A stretch of DNA of 64,000 nucleotides from Corynebacterium jeddahense (lineage in GTDB: Bacteria > Actinomycetota > Actinomycetes > Mycobacteriales > Mycobacteriaceae). This document shows, one piece after another, positions 33,280 through 42,024 of the stretch. The stretch spans positions 310,001 to 374,000 of the forward strand of contig NZ_CP063194.1 in NCBI RefSeq assembly GCF_028609865.1. Reading direction: 5' to 3'. Below the pieces are notes generated by a model that worked only from the letters and a program-made list of their open reading frames with translations, had not been told where the DNA came from and did not search any database. Every line of letters starts with the position of its first letter. Position 1 is the first letter of the stretch. The translations under genes and the position numbers were made by a program.

Positions 33280-34269
33280 ATGAGGAAGATCATCGCACCG
33301 GCCGTCGCTGCGGCGACCGCCCTAACACTCACCGTCCCTGCCACTGCTACCGCCGCCACCTTGACCCCGTTTACCAAGGACGGCACCAACTACTGCCGCG
33401 TCACGCTCAACGACGTCGAGCGCGGCCCCGCGAACCAAGCCGAACGCGCCGCGAAAACACTCACGCACGGCATGTACGCCACCTCGGTCGTCGAGGCATT
33501 CGAGGCAACATTCCCGGAGCTTAAAAAGCTTGGCGACGATTACGTGGCCGAGCCGGACGTCGTCAAGCATTTGCGCCTGCTGCGGGACGACACAACGCCC
33601 GAGGGCGACGTCCGCGCCGACGCCCGCGCCGCCGCGAAGGAGGAGCTGGCGCCGCTCGGCCTGCACACCACCGACGCCGATTTCTACCTGGATATGAAGG
33701 AAAGCGCCCAGGTCCCGCTGTCACCTGCCGGTCGTGCGCTGAAGGGCACCGCCGACTGGTTCGTGGGCATCGACGGCGGGGTGCCGAAGGTGCAGCCGCT
33801 CGGCGACGAGTACGCGTTCGGCCGCACCGGCGACAACACCGCACGGTGGCTGCGCCACGTGGAAGGCTGGCAGCGCGAGGCATTCGCTGCGAACATCAAG
33901 AAAACCTACTTCGCCCAAGTGCTGGACACACTGGAAAGCTCGTACTACTACGCGCTGGAGGAGGCCAAGACCTGCCACGACGGCACCAGCCACGTCATCT
34001 TTCCCACGCAGGATTTGAAGCTGCCGGAGGCGCCGACGCTGGAAAACGCCAACCTGGGCGACACCGTGCCTGAGCCGGACCCGGCACCGAAGGACCCGGA
34101 GGAGACACCGGACGAAAAGGCGCCGGAGACCTTCGACGCCAAGCTGGCGCAGATCATCGGCATCGTCGCCGCAGTGCTCGCCGCCCTGGGCGCGCTGTTC
34201 GCCCTGCTGCAGAACGCGGGCGTCAAGGGCCTGCCCACCATTCCGCAGATTCCGGGGTTGACCAAGTAG
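33280..34269 (+). CDS. Secreted/membrane-anchored corynebacterial protein
   Basis: 329 residues. N-terminal Sec signal peptide (MRKIIAPAVAAATALTLTVP, cleavage after ATAATA-like AxA near 26), a helical globular region, a Pro/Asp/Glu linker (about 255-285) and a C-terminal membrane helix (IIGIVAAVLAALGALFALL). Two cysteines are visible (near 39 and 233), which could form a disulfide outside the cell. The layout resembles surface proteins anchored through the C-terminal helix. No known family. The -10 is not clear; the gene is divergent from yhfC. Confidence 0.7.
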   Translation: MRKIIAPAVAAATALTLTVPATATAATLTPFTKDGTNYCRVTLNDVERGPANQAERAAKTLTHGMYATSVVEAFEATFPELKKLGDDYVAEPDVVKHLRLLRDDTTPEGDVRADARAAAKEELAPLGLHTTDADFYLDMKESAQVPLSPAGRALKGTADWFVGIDGGVPKVQPLGDEYAFGRTGDNTARWLRHVEGWQREAFAANIKKTYFAQVLDTLESSYYYALEEAKTCHDGTSHVIFPTQDLKLPEAPTLENANLGDTVPEPDPAPKDPEETPDEKAPETFDAKLAQIIGIVAAVLAALGALFALLQNAGVKGLPTIPQIPGLTK

Positions 34270-34310
34270 GTCTCCTCCTTGGGGAGGAGGTGGGGGCGCG
34301 GAGCCGTCGA

Positions 34311-34316
34311 TAAGCT
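34311..34316 (+). promoter_or_regulatory. Putative -10 box (TAAGCT) for the sensor kinase gene
   Basis: TAAGCT ends 8 nt before the GTG at 34325. It lies within a degenerate copy of the dispersed motif (CGTCGATAAGC at 34304-34314). Confidence 0.45.
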
Positions 34317-34324
34317 AGACGCCC

Positions 34325-35434
34325 GTGCATGTGAAAACGGGCGACGCGGTGCTCGCGGTGGCGGCGGCGGTGCTTGCCGCCGTCTACACCGTGAGTGCGA
34401 TCAGCGACCCGGGCGCCGCCGTCTGGGCGCAGGCGCTGCTGTCGTGGGGGTTCGTCGCTGCGTTCGCGATGCTCACCGGCAAGCCGCGGGCCGCGTCGGC
34501 CGCGTTGGTGGCGCTCAACACCGCCTGGGCGCTGGTGTGGCTGGCCGCGCCGGTGAACCTGGGCTATTCGCTGTGGGTGCTGGCGGTGCCGGTGGCGACG
34601 TTCGTCGCCGGCAGGTACGCCGGTAAACGCTTCGCGCTTGGGGTGCTGGCGGCGGCGTGCGCGTGGGCGTTGCTGTCCCCATTTATGTGGACGTGGGACG
34701 AGCAACTCGTGTTGTTCTACCGCCGCGGGGCAGACGGTGCGCTCACGCTGGCGCTGCATTGGGCAGCGTGCGCGGTGGCGTACCTGCTGGGTGCGAATCT
34801 GGCGGGGGAAGAGGCTGCCCGCCGCAGGGCCGCGGAAGCGAAGGAGCAACGCCTGGCGGCGGCGCGGGTGGACGAGCGCCAGGCCATCGCGCGGGACATC
34901 CACGACGTGCTGGGGCACTCGTTGACCCTGATCAAGGCGCAGGCCAACGCGGGGCTCGCGTCCGGGCGCGAGCGGGAGGCGCTGCAGCAAATCAACGCCG
35001 CCGCAGGTGAGTCGCTGGCGGAGATCCGCCTGCTCGTGCGCGGCCTGCGCGAAAGTGATCGCGGGTTCGCGCCGGTGGTGGGGATCGCGGAGCTGCCCGC
35101 GCTGGTGCAGCGCTTCCGCGACGCCGGCGTGCAGGTCACACTCGACGCCCCGCCTATCGACGTCCCTCCGGTGACCTCCCTCGCCATCCACCGCATCGTG
35201 GCCGAAGCGCTGACCAACGCGGCCCGCCACCAGGTGGACCCAGTTGTCTCCGTGCGCGTGACACCGGGGCAGACCGTTGTGGTGGAAGTGGTCTCTACCG
35301 GGCGGGTGCGCCCGCAGCCGGGCACCGGCGTCGGCTTGGAAGGCCTGCGCGAGCGCGCCGCGAGCGCCGGCGGCACGCTCGAAGCATGGCAGGCAGGCGA
35401 GGCATTCACCGTGCGGGCGGAGTTGGCGGCATGA
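34325..35434 (+). CDS. Sensor histidine kinase, NarL/HisKA_3 type
   Basis: 369 residues. Five to six N-terminal membrane helices, short cytoplasmic coiled linker (about 160-185), phosphoacceptor motif ARDIHDVLGHSLTLI with H193, and the HATPase region IVAEALTNAARHQ and GTGVGLEGLRERA (the D-box glycine segment VEVVSTGRV is degenerate, lacking the usual D-x-G). It should autophosphorylate and pass the phosphate to the regulator whose ATG overlaps its stop. Signal unknown; the attached ABC transporter suggests antimicrobial or envelope stress. Confidence 0.88.
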   Translation: MHVKTGDAVLAVAAAVLAAVYTVSAISDPGAAVWAQALLSWGFVAAFAMLTGKPRAASAALVALNTAWALVWLAAPVNLGYSLWVLAVPVATFVAGRYAGKRFALGVLAAACAWALLSPFMWTWDEQLVLFYRRGADGALTLALHWAACAVAYLLGANLAGEEAARRRAAEAKEQRLAAARVDERQAIARDIHDVLGHSLTLIKAQANAGLASGREREALQQINAAAGESLAEIRLLVRGLRESDRGFAPVVGIAELPALVQRFRDAGVQVTLDAPPIDVPPVTSLAIHRIVAEALTNAARHQVDPVVSVRVTPGQTVVVEVVSTGRVRPQPGTGVGLEGLRERAASAGGTLEAWQAGEAFTVRAELAA

Positions 35435-36069
35435 TCCGGATTTTGCTTGCGGACGACCAACCGTTGCTGCTCAGTGCGCTCGAAACCATCCTGGGCGCGC
35501 AAGACGACATCACCGTCGCGGCCACAGCCGCCGATGGGGCGGAGGCGGTGGAGAAGGCGCGGGCGCACCGCATCGACGTCGCCGTGCTCGATATCCGCAT
35601 GCCTGTGCTGGACGGCATCGCCGCCGCCCGCACCATCATGGAGCTGGGCCCGCGGGTGATCATGCTGACCACGTTCGACGACGACACGCTCATCCACGCA
35701 GCCATCGCCGACGGCGTCCACGGATTCCTGCTCAAGGACGCAGAGCCGGACGTGCTCGCGGGAGCGGTGCGCGCGGTGGCCGGCGGCGAATCCGTCCTCG
35801 CGCCCGGCGTGACCGGCAGGGTGATGGAGTGGGTCCGCGAAGGTCCAGGTAGTCCGGCGTCGGCCACTGCGCTGGAGGGGCTGACTACCCGCGAGCGTGA
35901 GGTGCTCGCCGAGATCGGCCGCGGAGCGACTAACGCAGAGATCGCCGCCGCGCTGTACATCGCGGAAACCACAGTGAAAACGCACGTCTCCAGCCTGCTG
36001 GCCAAACTCGGCGCACGCGACCGGGTGGCGTTGGCGCTGATCGCGCAACGCGCCGGCATCTCCTCCTAG
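35431..36069 (+). CDS. Response regulator, NarL/LuxR family
   Basis: 212 residues. Receiver domain with acidic pocket D8-D9, phosphorylation site D54 in VAVLDIRMP, Thr in MLTTFDDD and Lys in LLKDAEP. The C-terminal HTH_LuxR reads LTTREREVLAEIGRGATNAEIA, then LYIAETTVKTHVSSLLAKLGARDRV. ATG overlaps the kinase stop (ATGA). It likely controls the ABC transporter genes downstream. Confidence 0.93.
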   Translation: MIRILLADDQPLLLSALETILGAQDDITVAATAADGAEAVEKARAHRIDVAVLDIRMPVLDGIAAARTIMELGPRVIMLTTFDDDTLIHAAIADGVHGFLLKDAEPDVLAGAVRAVAGGESVLAPGVTGRVMEWVREGPGSPASATALEGLTTREREVLAEIGRGATNAEIAAALYIAETTVKTHVSSLLAKLGARDRVALALIAQRAGISS

Positions 36070-36133
36070 AGAAGGAGGCGTTGTGGTCCCGCCGACCGAT
36101 GTGTGAGGCTCGCTCGCCGCGGACGATAGGGGC

Positions 36134-36835
36134 ATGACCGATACACAACTCGCCTGCCGCGGTGTCGCAGTTTCGTTCGGCGGGCACCAGGTGCTGCGCG
36201 ATATTTCACTGACAACCACCCCGGGCCGCGTCCACGCGCTGTTGGGGCCCAACGGCGCGGGGAAATCGACGCTGATGTCGGTGCTGCTCGGCCTGATCCA
36301 GCCGGACGCGGGCGAGGTGACACTAGTGGGCCAGCCGTTCACCCGCGAGGCGCTGCGGCACGTGGGCGCCTCGATCAATGACCCCGCCTTCTACAGCCAC
36401 CTGAGCGCGCGCAACAACCTGCGCGTGCACACTGCGTTGCTCGGCCTGCCCGACACGGAGGCTGACCGGGTGCTCCAACTCGTCGGCCTGCAGGGTGCAG
36501 GCAAGAAGAAGGCGGGCACCTTCTCCACCGGAATGAAGGGCAGGTTGGCGCTGGCGCAGGCGCTCATCGGTGAGCCGGAGGTGCTCATTTTGGACGAGCC
36601 CCAAAACGGCCTCGACCCCGAGGGCATCGCCCACCTGCGCGCCTACCTGAGGGACTACGCCCGCGCCGGGCGCACTGTGCTGGTCAGCTCCCACCAGTTG
36701 GGCGAGGTGCTGCACATGGCGGACGACGCCACCGTCATCGCCGGCGGCGACGTCCGCTTCGCCGGGGAACTTGCGGAGCTCGGGCCGAACTTGGAGGAAT
36801 CCTTCTTCCGCTTGACCGCAGGGGGCGGGCAATGA
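36134..36835 (+). CDS. ABC transporter ATP-binding protein (exporter type)
   Basis: 233 residues. Walker A LLGPNGAGKST, signature as FSTGMKGRLALAQAL (degenerate LSxGM form usual for this exporter class), Walker B VLILDEPQNGLDPEGI and H-loop VSSHQLGEV. It belongs to the DrrA/CcmA-like group seen in bacteriocin and antibiotic resistance exporters. Follows the response regulator by 64 nt and overlaps the permease start by 4 nt. Confidence 0.9.
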   Translation: MTDTQLACRGVAVSFGGHQVLRDISLTTTPGRVHALLGPNGAGKSTLMSVLLGLIQPDAGEVTLVGQPFTREALRHVGASINDPAFYSHLSARNNLRVHTALLGLPDTEADRVLQLVGLQGAGKKKAGTFSTGMKGRLALAQALIGEPEVLILDEPQNGLDPEGIAHLRAYLRDYARAGRTVLVSSHQLGEVLHMADDATVIAGGDVRFAGELAELGPNLEESFFRLTAGGGQ

Positions 36836-38247
36836 GTCTGCTTCGCGCCGAATGGATCCGCGCCAAAGGCTCAACGCTGTGGTGGCTCGCAGGAGCGGGG
36901 CTGCTTCTTGGCCTGCTGCTGACTGCTTTTTCGTTGGTCGGCGATGTCGGCTCCGCGAAGTCCCTGCTCTATCCCCAGGGGCTTTTGGTCACCGGTATGG
37001 CCGCTCCCGTTGCGGCGCTGTTTGCGGGACTGGCTGAAAACCGCGAGCGCGACTCCCGCGCCGGGGGCACACTCTGGCGGCCCGTCTCCTCCACGGGCAC
37101 CCGCGCCGCCCGCATCACAGTGGTGTGGCTGGCCCTGGCCGTGTTCGCCGTTCTGGACTTCGTGGTGCCCGTTGCGGCGGCGCTGGTGTTCGGCCTGGAT
37201 GGCGCTGCGCAAGTCGCGCTCGTCGGTGCGTTTGTGTGGCTCGGCATGCTGGGCCCCGCGGGCCTGGCAGCCGCGGCCACACGCCGTGTTGGGCTGTTGC
37301 CGACGCTCGTAGCCGCATTCGTGTTCACGATCGAGCTCGGGTACTTCGTGGAGCGAAGCTGGTGGTGGCTTAACCCCGGTGCCTGGCCCGCGCGCTTGGC
37401 GTTACCCACGATGGAGATGCACTTCAACCTGTTGCCGCTGGAGGACACCTCACCCATGGCCGGCGAGTCGCCGTTTCCTGCGCTCGCGCTCACCTTGCTT
37501 CTAGCCGCGGCCGGATTCGCTGCTGCCGTGCTCACCCCGCGCCGCACGCGACCCATTCTTAGACGCCGCACCACCCACGAAGTCGTTGCGCCCGCGCTTG
37601 ATGGGCCGGCCAAGCCGAGGCCCGCGCGCACCGGGTTTGTGTCCGCGTGGAAGGGGGTTGCGAGGGCGGGGCGGATGCCGTCGTTAAGCATGGTGCTTGT
37701 GCTGACCGCACTGGAACTTTTGTGTGCCACCCGCTATCCGGCGGACGTGCGCCAGGCGCTGTTCGCGTACGCGATCCTCCCGGTTGGCGCGGGCGTATTG
37801 CCCACGCTTGTGTGGCCGCGGATCCGCCCGGCATGGGCGCTGATGCAAGTGGAGCACCCGCGAGTCGGCGTCGCGTTGATGAGCTGGTTTACCAGCATCG
37901 TTGCGCTTGTGTGCCTGCTCGCGGGTGTGGTGGCTGGGAGCGCGCGTTTTGGTGTGCTCGCCGTAATTGCTGGCACCGTCCTCACCCTCGCTGCGCTCGC
38001 TGTGACCGTGCGCTTCGGCGTGATGTGGACGCTGGCGGCGACAATCCTGGTCACGATTGTCTCAGTCACTATCGGCGGCGACGTGCTGGCGGAGTCCTTC
38101 CTGTGGATCGCCGCGGTGCCCGCCTGGCCCGTGACCGCCACCGGCCCGCGGGTGTGGGTTGCGCTCGCGGTTGGCGCAATCCTGCTGGCCGCGGTGGTGG
38201 TTGTGCTGCTCCGGGTACTGCGCGGGATGCGCCCGGTTCGGCGCTGA
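36832..38247 (+). CDS. ABC transporter permease (exporter type)
   Basis: 471 residues with about twelve membrane segments in two groups separated by a cytoplasmic loop near 235-270. MSLLRAEWIRAKGSTLWWLAGAGLLLG is the typical beginning of ABC-2-type lantibiotic permeases, which form a membrane partner for the ATPase encoded upstream. ATG overlaps the ATPase stop (ATGA). Substrate unknown. Confidence 0.8.
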   Translation: MSLLRAEWIRAKGSTLWWLAGAGLLLGLLLTAFSLVGDVGSAKSLLYPQGLLVTGMAAPVAALFAGLAENRERDSRAGGTLWRPVSSTGTRAARITVVWLALAVFAVLDFVVPVAAALVFGLDGAAQVALVGAFVWLGMLGPAGLAAAATRRVGLLPTLVAAFVFTIELGYFVERSWWWLNPGAWPARLALPTMEMHFNLLPLEDTSPMAGESPFPALALTLLLAAAGFAAAVLTPRRTRPILRRRTTHEVVAPALDGPAKPRPARTGFVSAWKGVARAGRMPSLSMVLVLTALELLCATRYPADVRQALFAYAILPVGAGVLPTLVWPRIRPAWALMQVEHPRVGVALMSWFTSIVALVCLLAGVVAGSARFGVLAVIAGTVLTLAALAVTVRFGVMWTLAATILVTIVSVTIGGDVLAESFLWIAAVPAWPVTATGPRVWVALAVGAILLAAVVVVLLRVLRGMRPVRR

Positions 38248-38254
38248 GCCGCGC

Positions 38255-39286
38255 TTAGCCCGCGCGGTTGAGCGGGCCCTCCGCGTGGTAGCGCCCGGTG
38301 GGGGCGTTGTAGGTGGCGCGCTCGCGGGACTCGTTGATGGAGAAGTGCCAGGTGCCGCCGTTGTCGCAGGTGCCTTCCGTGATGTTCTCGCGGAAACCGT
38401 CCTGGGCATCCTCGCCGGCGGAGGCGTGCACCGGCTCGAGGAGACCTGCGCAGCCGAGGTCCGGGTAGGTCACCGGGATGCGGCCGCCGCGGTCGCGAGT
38501 GCCGAACTGCACGCGGTAGGACTGGTCGTTGAGCTCCGGGATATCCGAGACCTGCTTCATGGTGCCCTCGCGCGGCACGTTGAATGGGTCGGGTTGGTCC
38601 ATCTCCGCCAGCTGCGCGGTGTCCGTGGTGGGCGTCCAGTGGATCAGGGTCACGTCGTCCAGCGGGTTGCCCACGACGGTCTCCTCCGGGCCGAACGCCT
38701 TGACCAGGCGGTTGCCGTGCAGTTCGAACTGGGTCGCGGTCAGCGTCGTGCCGTCCGTCTCGTATTGCGTCAGTCCCGGCTGCACACCGGCGGTGAACAC
38801 GGTGGGGTAGGTGCCGGCGGCGTCAACCAGGTAGTCGGTGGTGGCCGTGAGTGTGCCGTCGAGAAGCTGCAGTACCCGCACCGGTGCCGGGCCTTCCTTG
38901 CCGGCGCGCAGGAGTAGTTCGAGCTCGGCGTCGCCGTCGACGTCGATGAGGTCGTAGGTGAACGTGCCGTCGAGGTCGTCCTGGTCGGCGAAGTATTGCG
39001 CGGGGTCCGCGAGTGCCGCGGCGTAGGCGTCGTGCTTATTGGGTACCGCCGAGGAAGGCGGGGGCGCGGGGAGGTCGTTCTCGTCCGCCACCGGCGCGAC
39101 AGGGTCAGCGGCGGGAGCGTCGGCGGGCGGTGCCTCCTCGGGAGCGTCGCCCGCGGGCGGGGCCGCCTCCGCGTTGGAAGCGTCGGCGGCGTCAGCGGTG
39201 GTCGGGGTGTCTGGAAGGTTTCCGTCGCACGCGGCCATAGTCAGCGAGGCGGCGACGATTGTGGCTGTCATCGTTCGTCTCAACAT
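38255..39286 (-). CDS. Lipoprotein with Pro/Ala-rich linker
   Basis: 343 residues. Signal peptide with lipobox TMAAC (Cys 20), then an Ala/Pro/Asp/Glu-rich spacer to about residue 75 that would hold the domain away from the membrane. The globular part contains YDLIDVDGDAELELLLRAG, similar to FG-GAP/VCBS-type calcium loops (D-x-D-G-D), and a final cysteine pair region DLGCAGLL and EGTCDNGG. Function unknown. A TACGCT box ends 6 nt before the start. It is convergent with the ABC permease gene, 7 nt apart. Confidence 0.75.
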   Translation of the reverse strand: MLRRTMTATIVAASLTMAACDGNLPDTPTTADAADASNAEAAPPAGDAPEEAPPADAPAADPVAPVADENDLPAPPPSSAVPNKHDAYAAALADPAQYFADQDDLDGTFTYDLIDVDGDAELELLLRAGKEGPAPVRVLQLLDGTLTATTDYLVDAAGTYPTVFTAGVQPGLTQYETDGTTLTATQFELHGNRLVKAFGPEETVVGNPLDDVTLIHWTPTTDTAQLAEMDQPDPFNVPREGTMKQVSDIPELNDQSYRVQFGTRDRGGRIPVTYPDLGCAGLLEPVHASAGEDAQDGFRENITEGTCDNGGTWHFSINESRERATYNAPTGRYHAEGPLNRAG

Positions 39287-39432
39287 GCCCGGAGCGTAAC
39301 GCTGGGACCTTGAAGGGCCCTGAAATTTCCGTACAGGTGTTTAGGAGTAGCGGGGGAGTTGGCTCCGACGGGTTGGGCGGGCTTTTTTGTTACCGTCGAT
39401 CAAAATGTCCGCGCAATGAACACTCAGCACCA

Positions 39433-40797
39433 ATGGCTACTTTCGACCCACCCGCCCGACCGACCACTCCCTCCAGCGCGTTCTTGAAGCGCATGGATGA
39501 AGCCGTCCAGGATCGACTCGCGGAGGCGGAGCCGGACTTTGACCTAGGCGCGAGAAGCCCTGAGCACCTGCAGTCCTGGAAAGACGCCGAGGCGCGCGTC
39601 GAGAAAATCCGCGCTGACCTCAACCACATCGTCCGCGACCTGCACGCCCACCCAGAGGAGGCGTTTGAGGAACACCACGCGCAGGCGGTGATCGCCGGGG
39701 TTCTTGAGCGCCATGGGTTCCAGGTGGAACGCGGTGCGCATGGCGTATCGACGGCACTGCGGGCCGAATGGCACAGCGCCGACTACAACCCGGCGGTGCA
39801 TCCCGCGGTTGCCGTGCTGGCCGAGTACGACGCGCTTCCCGGCATCGGCCACGCCTGCGGACACAACGTCATCGCAGCGGCCGGTGTCGGCGCGTTCCTC
39901 GGCGCCGTCGGAAGCGGCAGCGGCAGGATCGTGTTCCTGGGCACCCCGGCGGAGGAGGGGCACACCGGCAAGGAGTACATGATCCGCGGCGGGATGCTCG
40001 ACGGCGTTGATTGCGCGGTGATGATCCACCCGTTTTCCTACGACCTTGTGTCCCACGTCTGGGTGGGGCGCCGCACACTGACCGCGACGTTTACCGGCGT
40101 GCCAGCGCACGCCTCGATGCAGCCGTACATGGGGCGAAACGCCCTCGACGCGGCCACGCTCGCCTACCAAGGGTGCGGGTTGCTGCGCCAGCAGATGCCG
40201 CCTTCGGACAGGTTGCATGCGGTGCTTTCCGACGGCGGAGCCCGCGCCTCGATCATCCCCGAGACCGCCACGCTGCAGCTGTATGTCCGCTCGCTGTACA
40301 CGGAAACGCTGATGGATTTGAGCCAGCGCGTGGAGGACATCTTTCAAGGCGCGGCCTTGATGACGGGCACGGCAGTGGATGCGCAGTGGGACGAACATCC
40401 GATGTCGCTGCCTGTCCGCAACAACGCGACGCTTGCCCGGCGGTGGGGTGCGACGCAAGCGTCACGCGGCCGAGACGTGCTTCCGGCGGGAACCCTGCCG
40501 GATTCGCAGGCCGCGTCGACCGACTTCGGCAACGTGTCCCACCTGGTTCCGGGCATCCATCCGCTGGTGAAGATCGCGCCGGAGGGCACCGCGTTGCACA
40601 CCACCGATTTCGCCGCGGCGGCGATCTCGGATCAGGCGTTTGAGGGCGCGTTCGACGCCGCGGTCGGGCTGGCGCAAACTGTCGCGGACATCCTCAACGA
40701 CCCGCAGCTGCTCGCGGATGCGAAAAAGGAGTTCGACGCCGCCGGCGGCGCGATCTCCGTCGAGGAGCTGCTCGCCCGCGAGACCGACCAGCACTAG
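39433..40797 (+). CDS. M20-family amidohydrolase (AbgB-like)
   Basis: 454 residues. Metal-site motifs are visible: AEYDALPGIGHACGHN (Asp and His of the M20D group), TPAEEGHTGK (Glu pair) and IHPFSYD; the dimerisation domain starts about residue 210 with LTATFTGVPAHAS. AbgB-like members hydrolyse N-acyl or p-aminobenzoyl-glutamate amides. Start chosen at ATG 39433; a TACCGT box at 39391 would give a 30-nt leader. The TAG stop shares the palindromic CTAG with the menB stop on the other strand. Confidence 0.88.
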   Translation: MATFDPPARPTTPSSAFLKRMDEAVQDRLAEAEPDFDLGARSPEHLQSWKDAEARVEKIRADLNHIVRDLHAHPEEAFEEHHAQAVIAGVLERHGFQVERGAHGVSTALRAEWHSADYNPAVHPAVAVLAEYDALPGIGHACGHNVIAAAGVGAFLGAVGSGSGRIVFLGTPAEEGHTGKEYMIRGGMLDGVDCAVMIHPFSYDLVSHVWVGRRTLTATFTGVPAHASMQPYMGRNALDAATLAYQGCGLLRQQMPPSDRLHAVLSDGGARASIIPETATLQLYVRSLYTETLMDLSQRVEDIFQGAALMTGTAVDAQWDEHPMSLPVRNNATLARRWGATQASRGRDVLPAGTLPDSQAASTDFGNVSHLVPGIHPLVKIAPEGTALHTTDFAAAAISDQAFEGAFDAAVGLAQTVADILNDPQLLADAKKEFDAAGGAISVEELLARETDQH

Positions 40798-41726
40798 TAA
40801 TAGAAAGGGAATTCCTCCCAGTTCGGCGGACGCTTCTCCAAAAAGGAGTCGCGCCCTTCGACCGCCTCGTCGGTCATGTACGCCAGGCGGGTGGCCTCGC
40901 CGGCGAAGACCTGCTGGCCCATCAGGCCGTCGTCGACGAGGTTGAACGCGAACTTGAGCATCCGTTGAGCTGTGGGGGACTTGCCGTTGATTTCGCGCGC
41001 GACCTGGATCGCCTCGTCTTCCAGCGAAGCGTGGTCGGCCACGATGTTCACCGCGCCCATGCGCTGCATCTCTTCCGCCGTGTAGGTGCGGCCCAGGAAG
41101 AAGATCTCGCGCGCGAACTTCTGTCCCACCATCTTGGCCAGGTACGCCGACCCGTAGCCGGCGTCGAATGAGCCGACGTCCGCGTCGGTCTGCTTGAACC
41201 GCGCTTCCTCCTTCGATGCGATCGTCATATCGCACACCACGTGCAGCGAGTGCCCGCCGCCGGCCGCCCAGCCGTTCACCACCGCGATGACCACCTTTGG
41301 CATCGTGCGGATCAGGCGCTGCACCTCCAGGATGTGCAGGCGTCCGCCCTCGGTCTTCGCACGGGCCTCGTCCACGGTCTCGGCGGTCTCGCCGCCCGCG
41401 TACTGGTAGCCGGAGCGGCCGCGGATGCGTTGGTCGCCGCCGGAGCAAAACGCCCAGCCGCCGTCCTTTTCAGATGGCCCGTTGCCGGTGAGCAGCACCA
41501 CGCCCACCGACGGGTCGCGCCGCGCGTGGTCGAGCGCGGTGTACAGCTCGTCCACGGTGTGGGGGCGAAACGCGTTGCGCACCTCGGGGCGGTCAAACGC
41601 GATGCGCACGGTGCCGTCGGCACGCTCCTTACCCACGTGGCGGTGGTAGGTGATGTCGGTGAAATCGAAGCCCTCGACCTCGCGCCACTGGGTGGGGTCG
41701 AAGGGCTGGGCGGTGGAGTACTGCAT
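40794..41726 (-). CDS. menB: 1,4-dihydroxy-2-naphthoyl-CoA synthase
   Basis: 310 residues, crotonase fold. FDRPEVRNAFRPHTVDEL, CSGGDQRIRG (oxyanion hole), NGWAAGGGHSLHVVCDMTIA and DADVGSFDAGYGSAYLA are diagnostic for MenB, which cyclises o-succinylbenzoyl-CoA. The C-terminus PNWEEFPFYY is also typical. ATG at 41726 is supported by a TACGAT box 7 nt upstream; the in-frame ATG at 41744 would add MGTITP. It is divergent from feoA. Confidence 0.95.
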   Translation of the reverse strand: MQYSTAQPFDPTQWREVEGFDFTDITYHRHVGKERADGTVRIAFDRPEVRNAFRPHTVDELYTALDHARRDPSVGVVLLTGNGPSEKDGGWAFCSGGDQRIRGRSGYQYAGGETAETVDEARAKTEGGRLHILEVQRLIRTMPKVVIAVVNGWAAGGGHSLHVVCDMTIASKEEARFKQTDADVGSFDAGYGSAYLAKMVGQKFAREIFFLGRTYTAEEMQRMGAVNIVADHASLEDEAIQVAREINGKSPTAQRMLKFAFNLVDDGLMGQQVFAGEATRLAYMTDEAVEGRDSFLEKRPPNWEEFPFYY

Positions 41727-41733
41727 GGGGGTA

Positions 41734-41739
41734 ATCGTA
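41734..41739 (-). promoter_or_regulatory. Putative -10 box (TACGAT) for leaderless menB
   Basis: On the minus strand TACGAT ends 7 nt before the menB ATG. It decides the start at 41726 over 41744. Confidence 0.45.
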
Positions 41740-41757
41740 CCCATACACCCCTTTTAG

Positions 41758-41780
41758 TTAGGGCAGCCTTGCTTTAACAT
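41758..41780 (+). promoter_or_regulatory. Candidate DtxR (iron) box overlapping the feoA -10
   Basis: TTAGGGCAGCCTTGCTTTA (41758-41776) matches about 12 of 19 positions of the consensus I recall for the DtxR operator and overlaps TAACAT (41775-41780), the -10 box ending 7 nt before the feoA ATG. The match is moderate; iron repression is expected for feo genes. Confidence 0.4.
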
Positions 41781-41787
41781 CAACGGC

Positions 41788-42024
41788 ATGCAGGAGCATG
41801 TGCTTATCGACGTCCCCGTCGGCCACAACGCCACCATCAAGAGCATCAGCTGCCCGACCGCGCGGCGGCTGCGTGAGCTGGGGCTGCGCACCGGTGCGAC
41901 GATCACCGTGCTGCAGACAACCGCAGGCGGCGGCCGTGTGGTCAAGGTCCGCGGCTCCCACTACGCCCTGGGCAAGGAAACCCTGCGCGGCATCACCGTC
42001 GCCCCGGACGGGCAGGCCGCATAA
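41788..42024 (+). CDS. feoA: Ferrous iron transport protein A
   Basis: 78 residues, SH3-like fold. The pattern GHNATIKSISCPTARRLRELGLRTGATITVLQ and VVKVRGSHYALGKE (read in parts) is typical of FeoA, a small cytoplasmic partner of FeoB. Its TAA overlaps the feoB ATG by one base (TAATG). Confidence 0.93.
   Translation: MQEHVLIDVPVGHNATIKSISCPTARRLRELGLRTGATITVLQTTAGGGRVVKVRGSHYALGKETLRGITVAPDGQAA

Noticed and set aside
39259..39432. N-terminal extension of the M20 amidohydrolase to 39259
   Set aside because: The extra segment overlaps the divergent lipoprotein start and has no conserved features; ATG 39433 gives the usual length.
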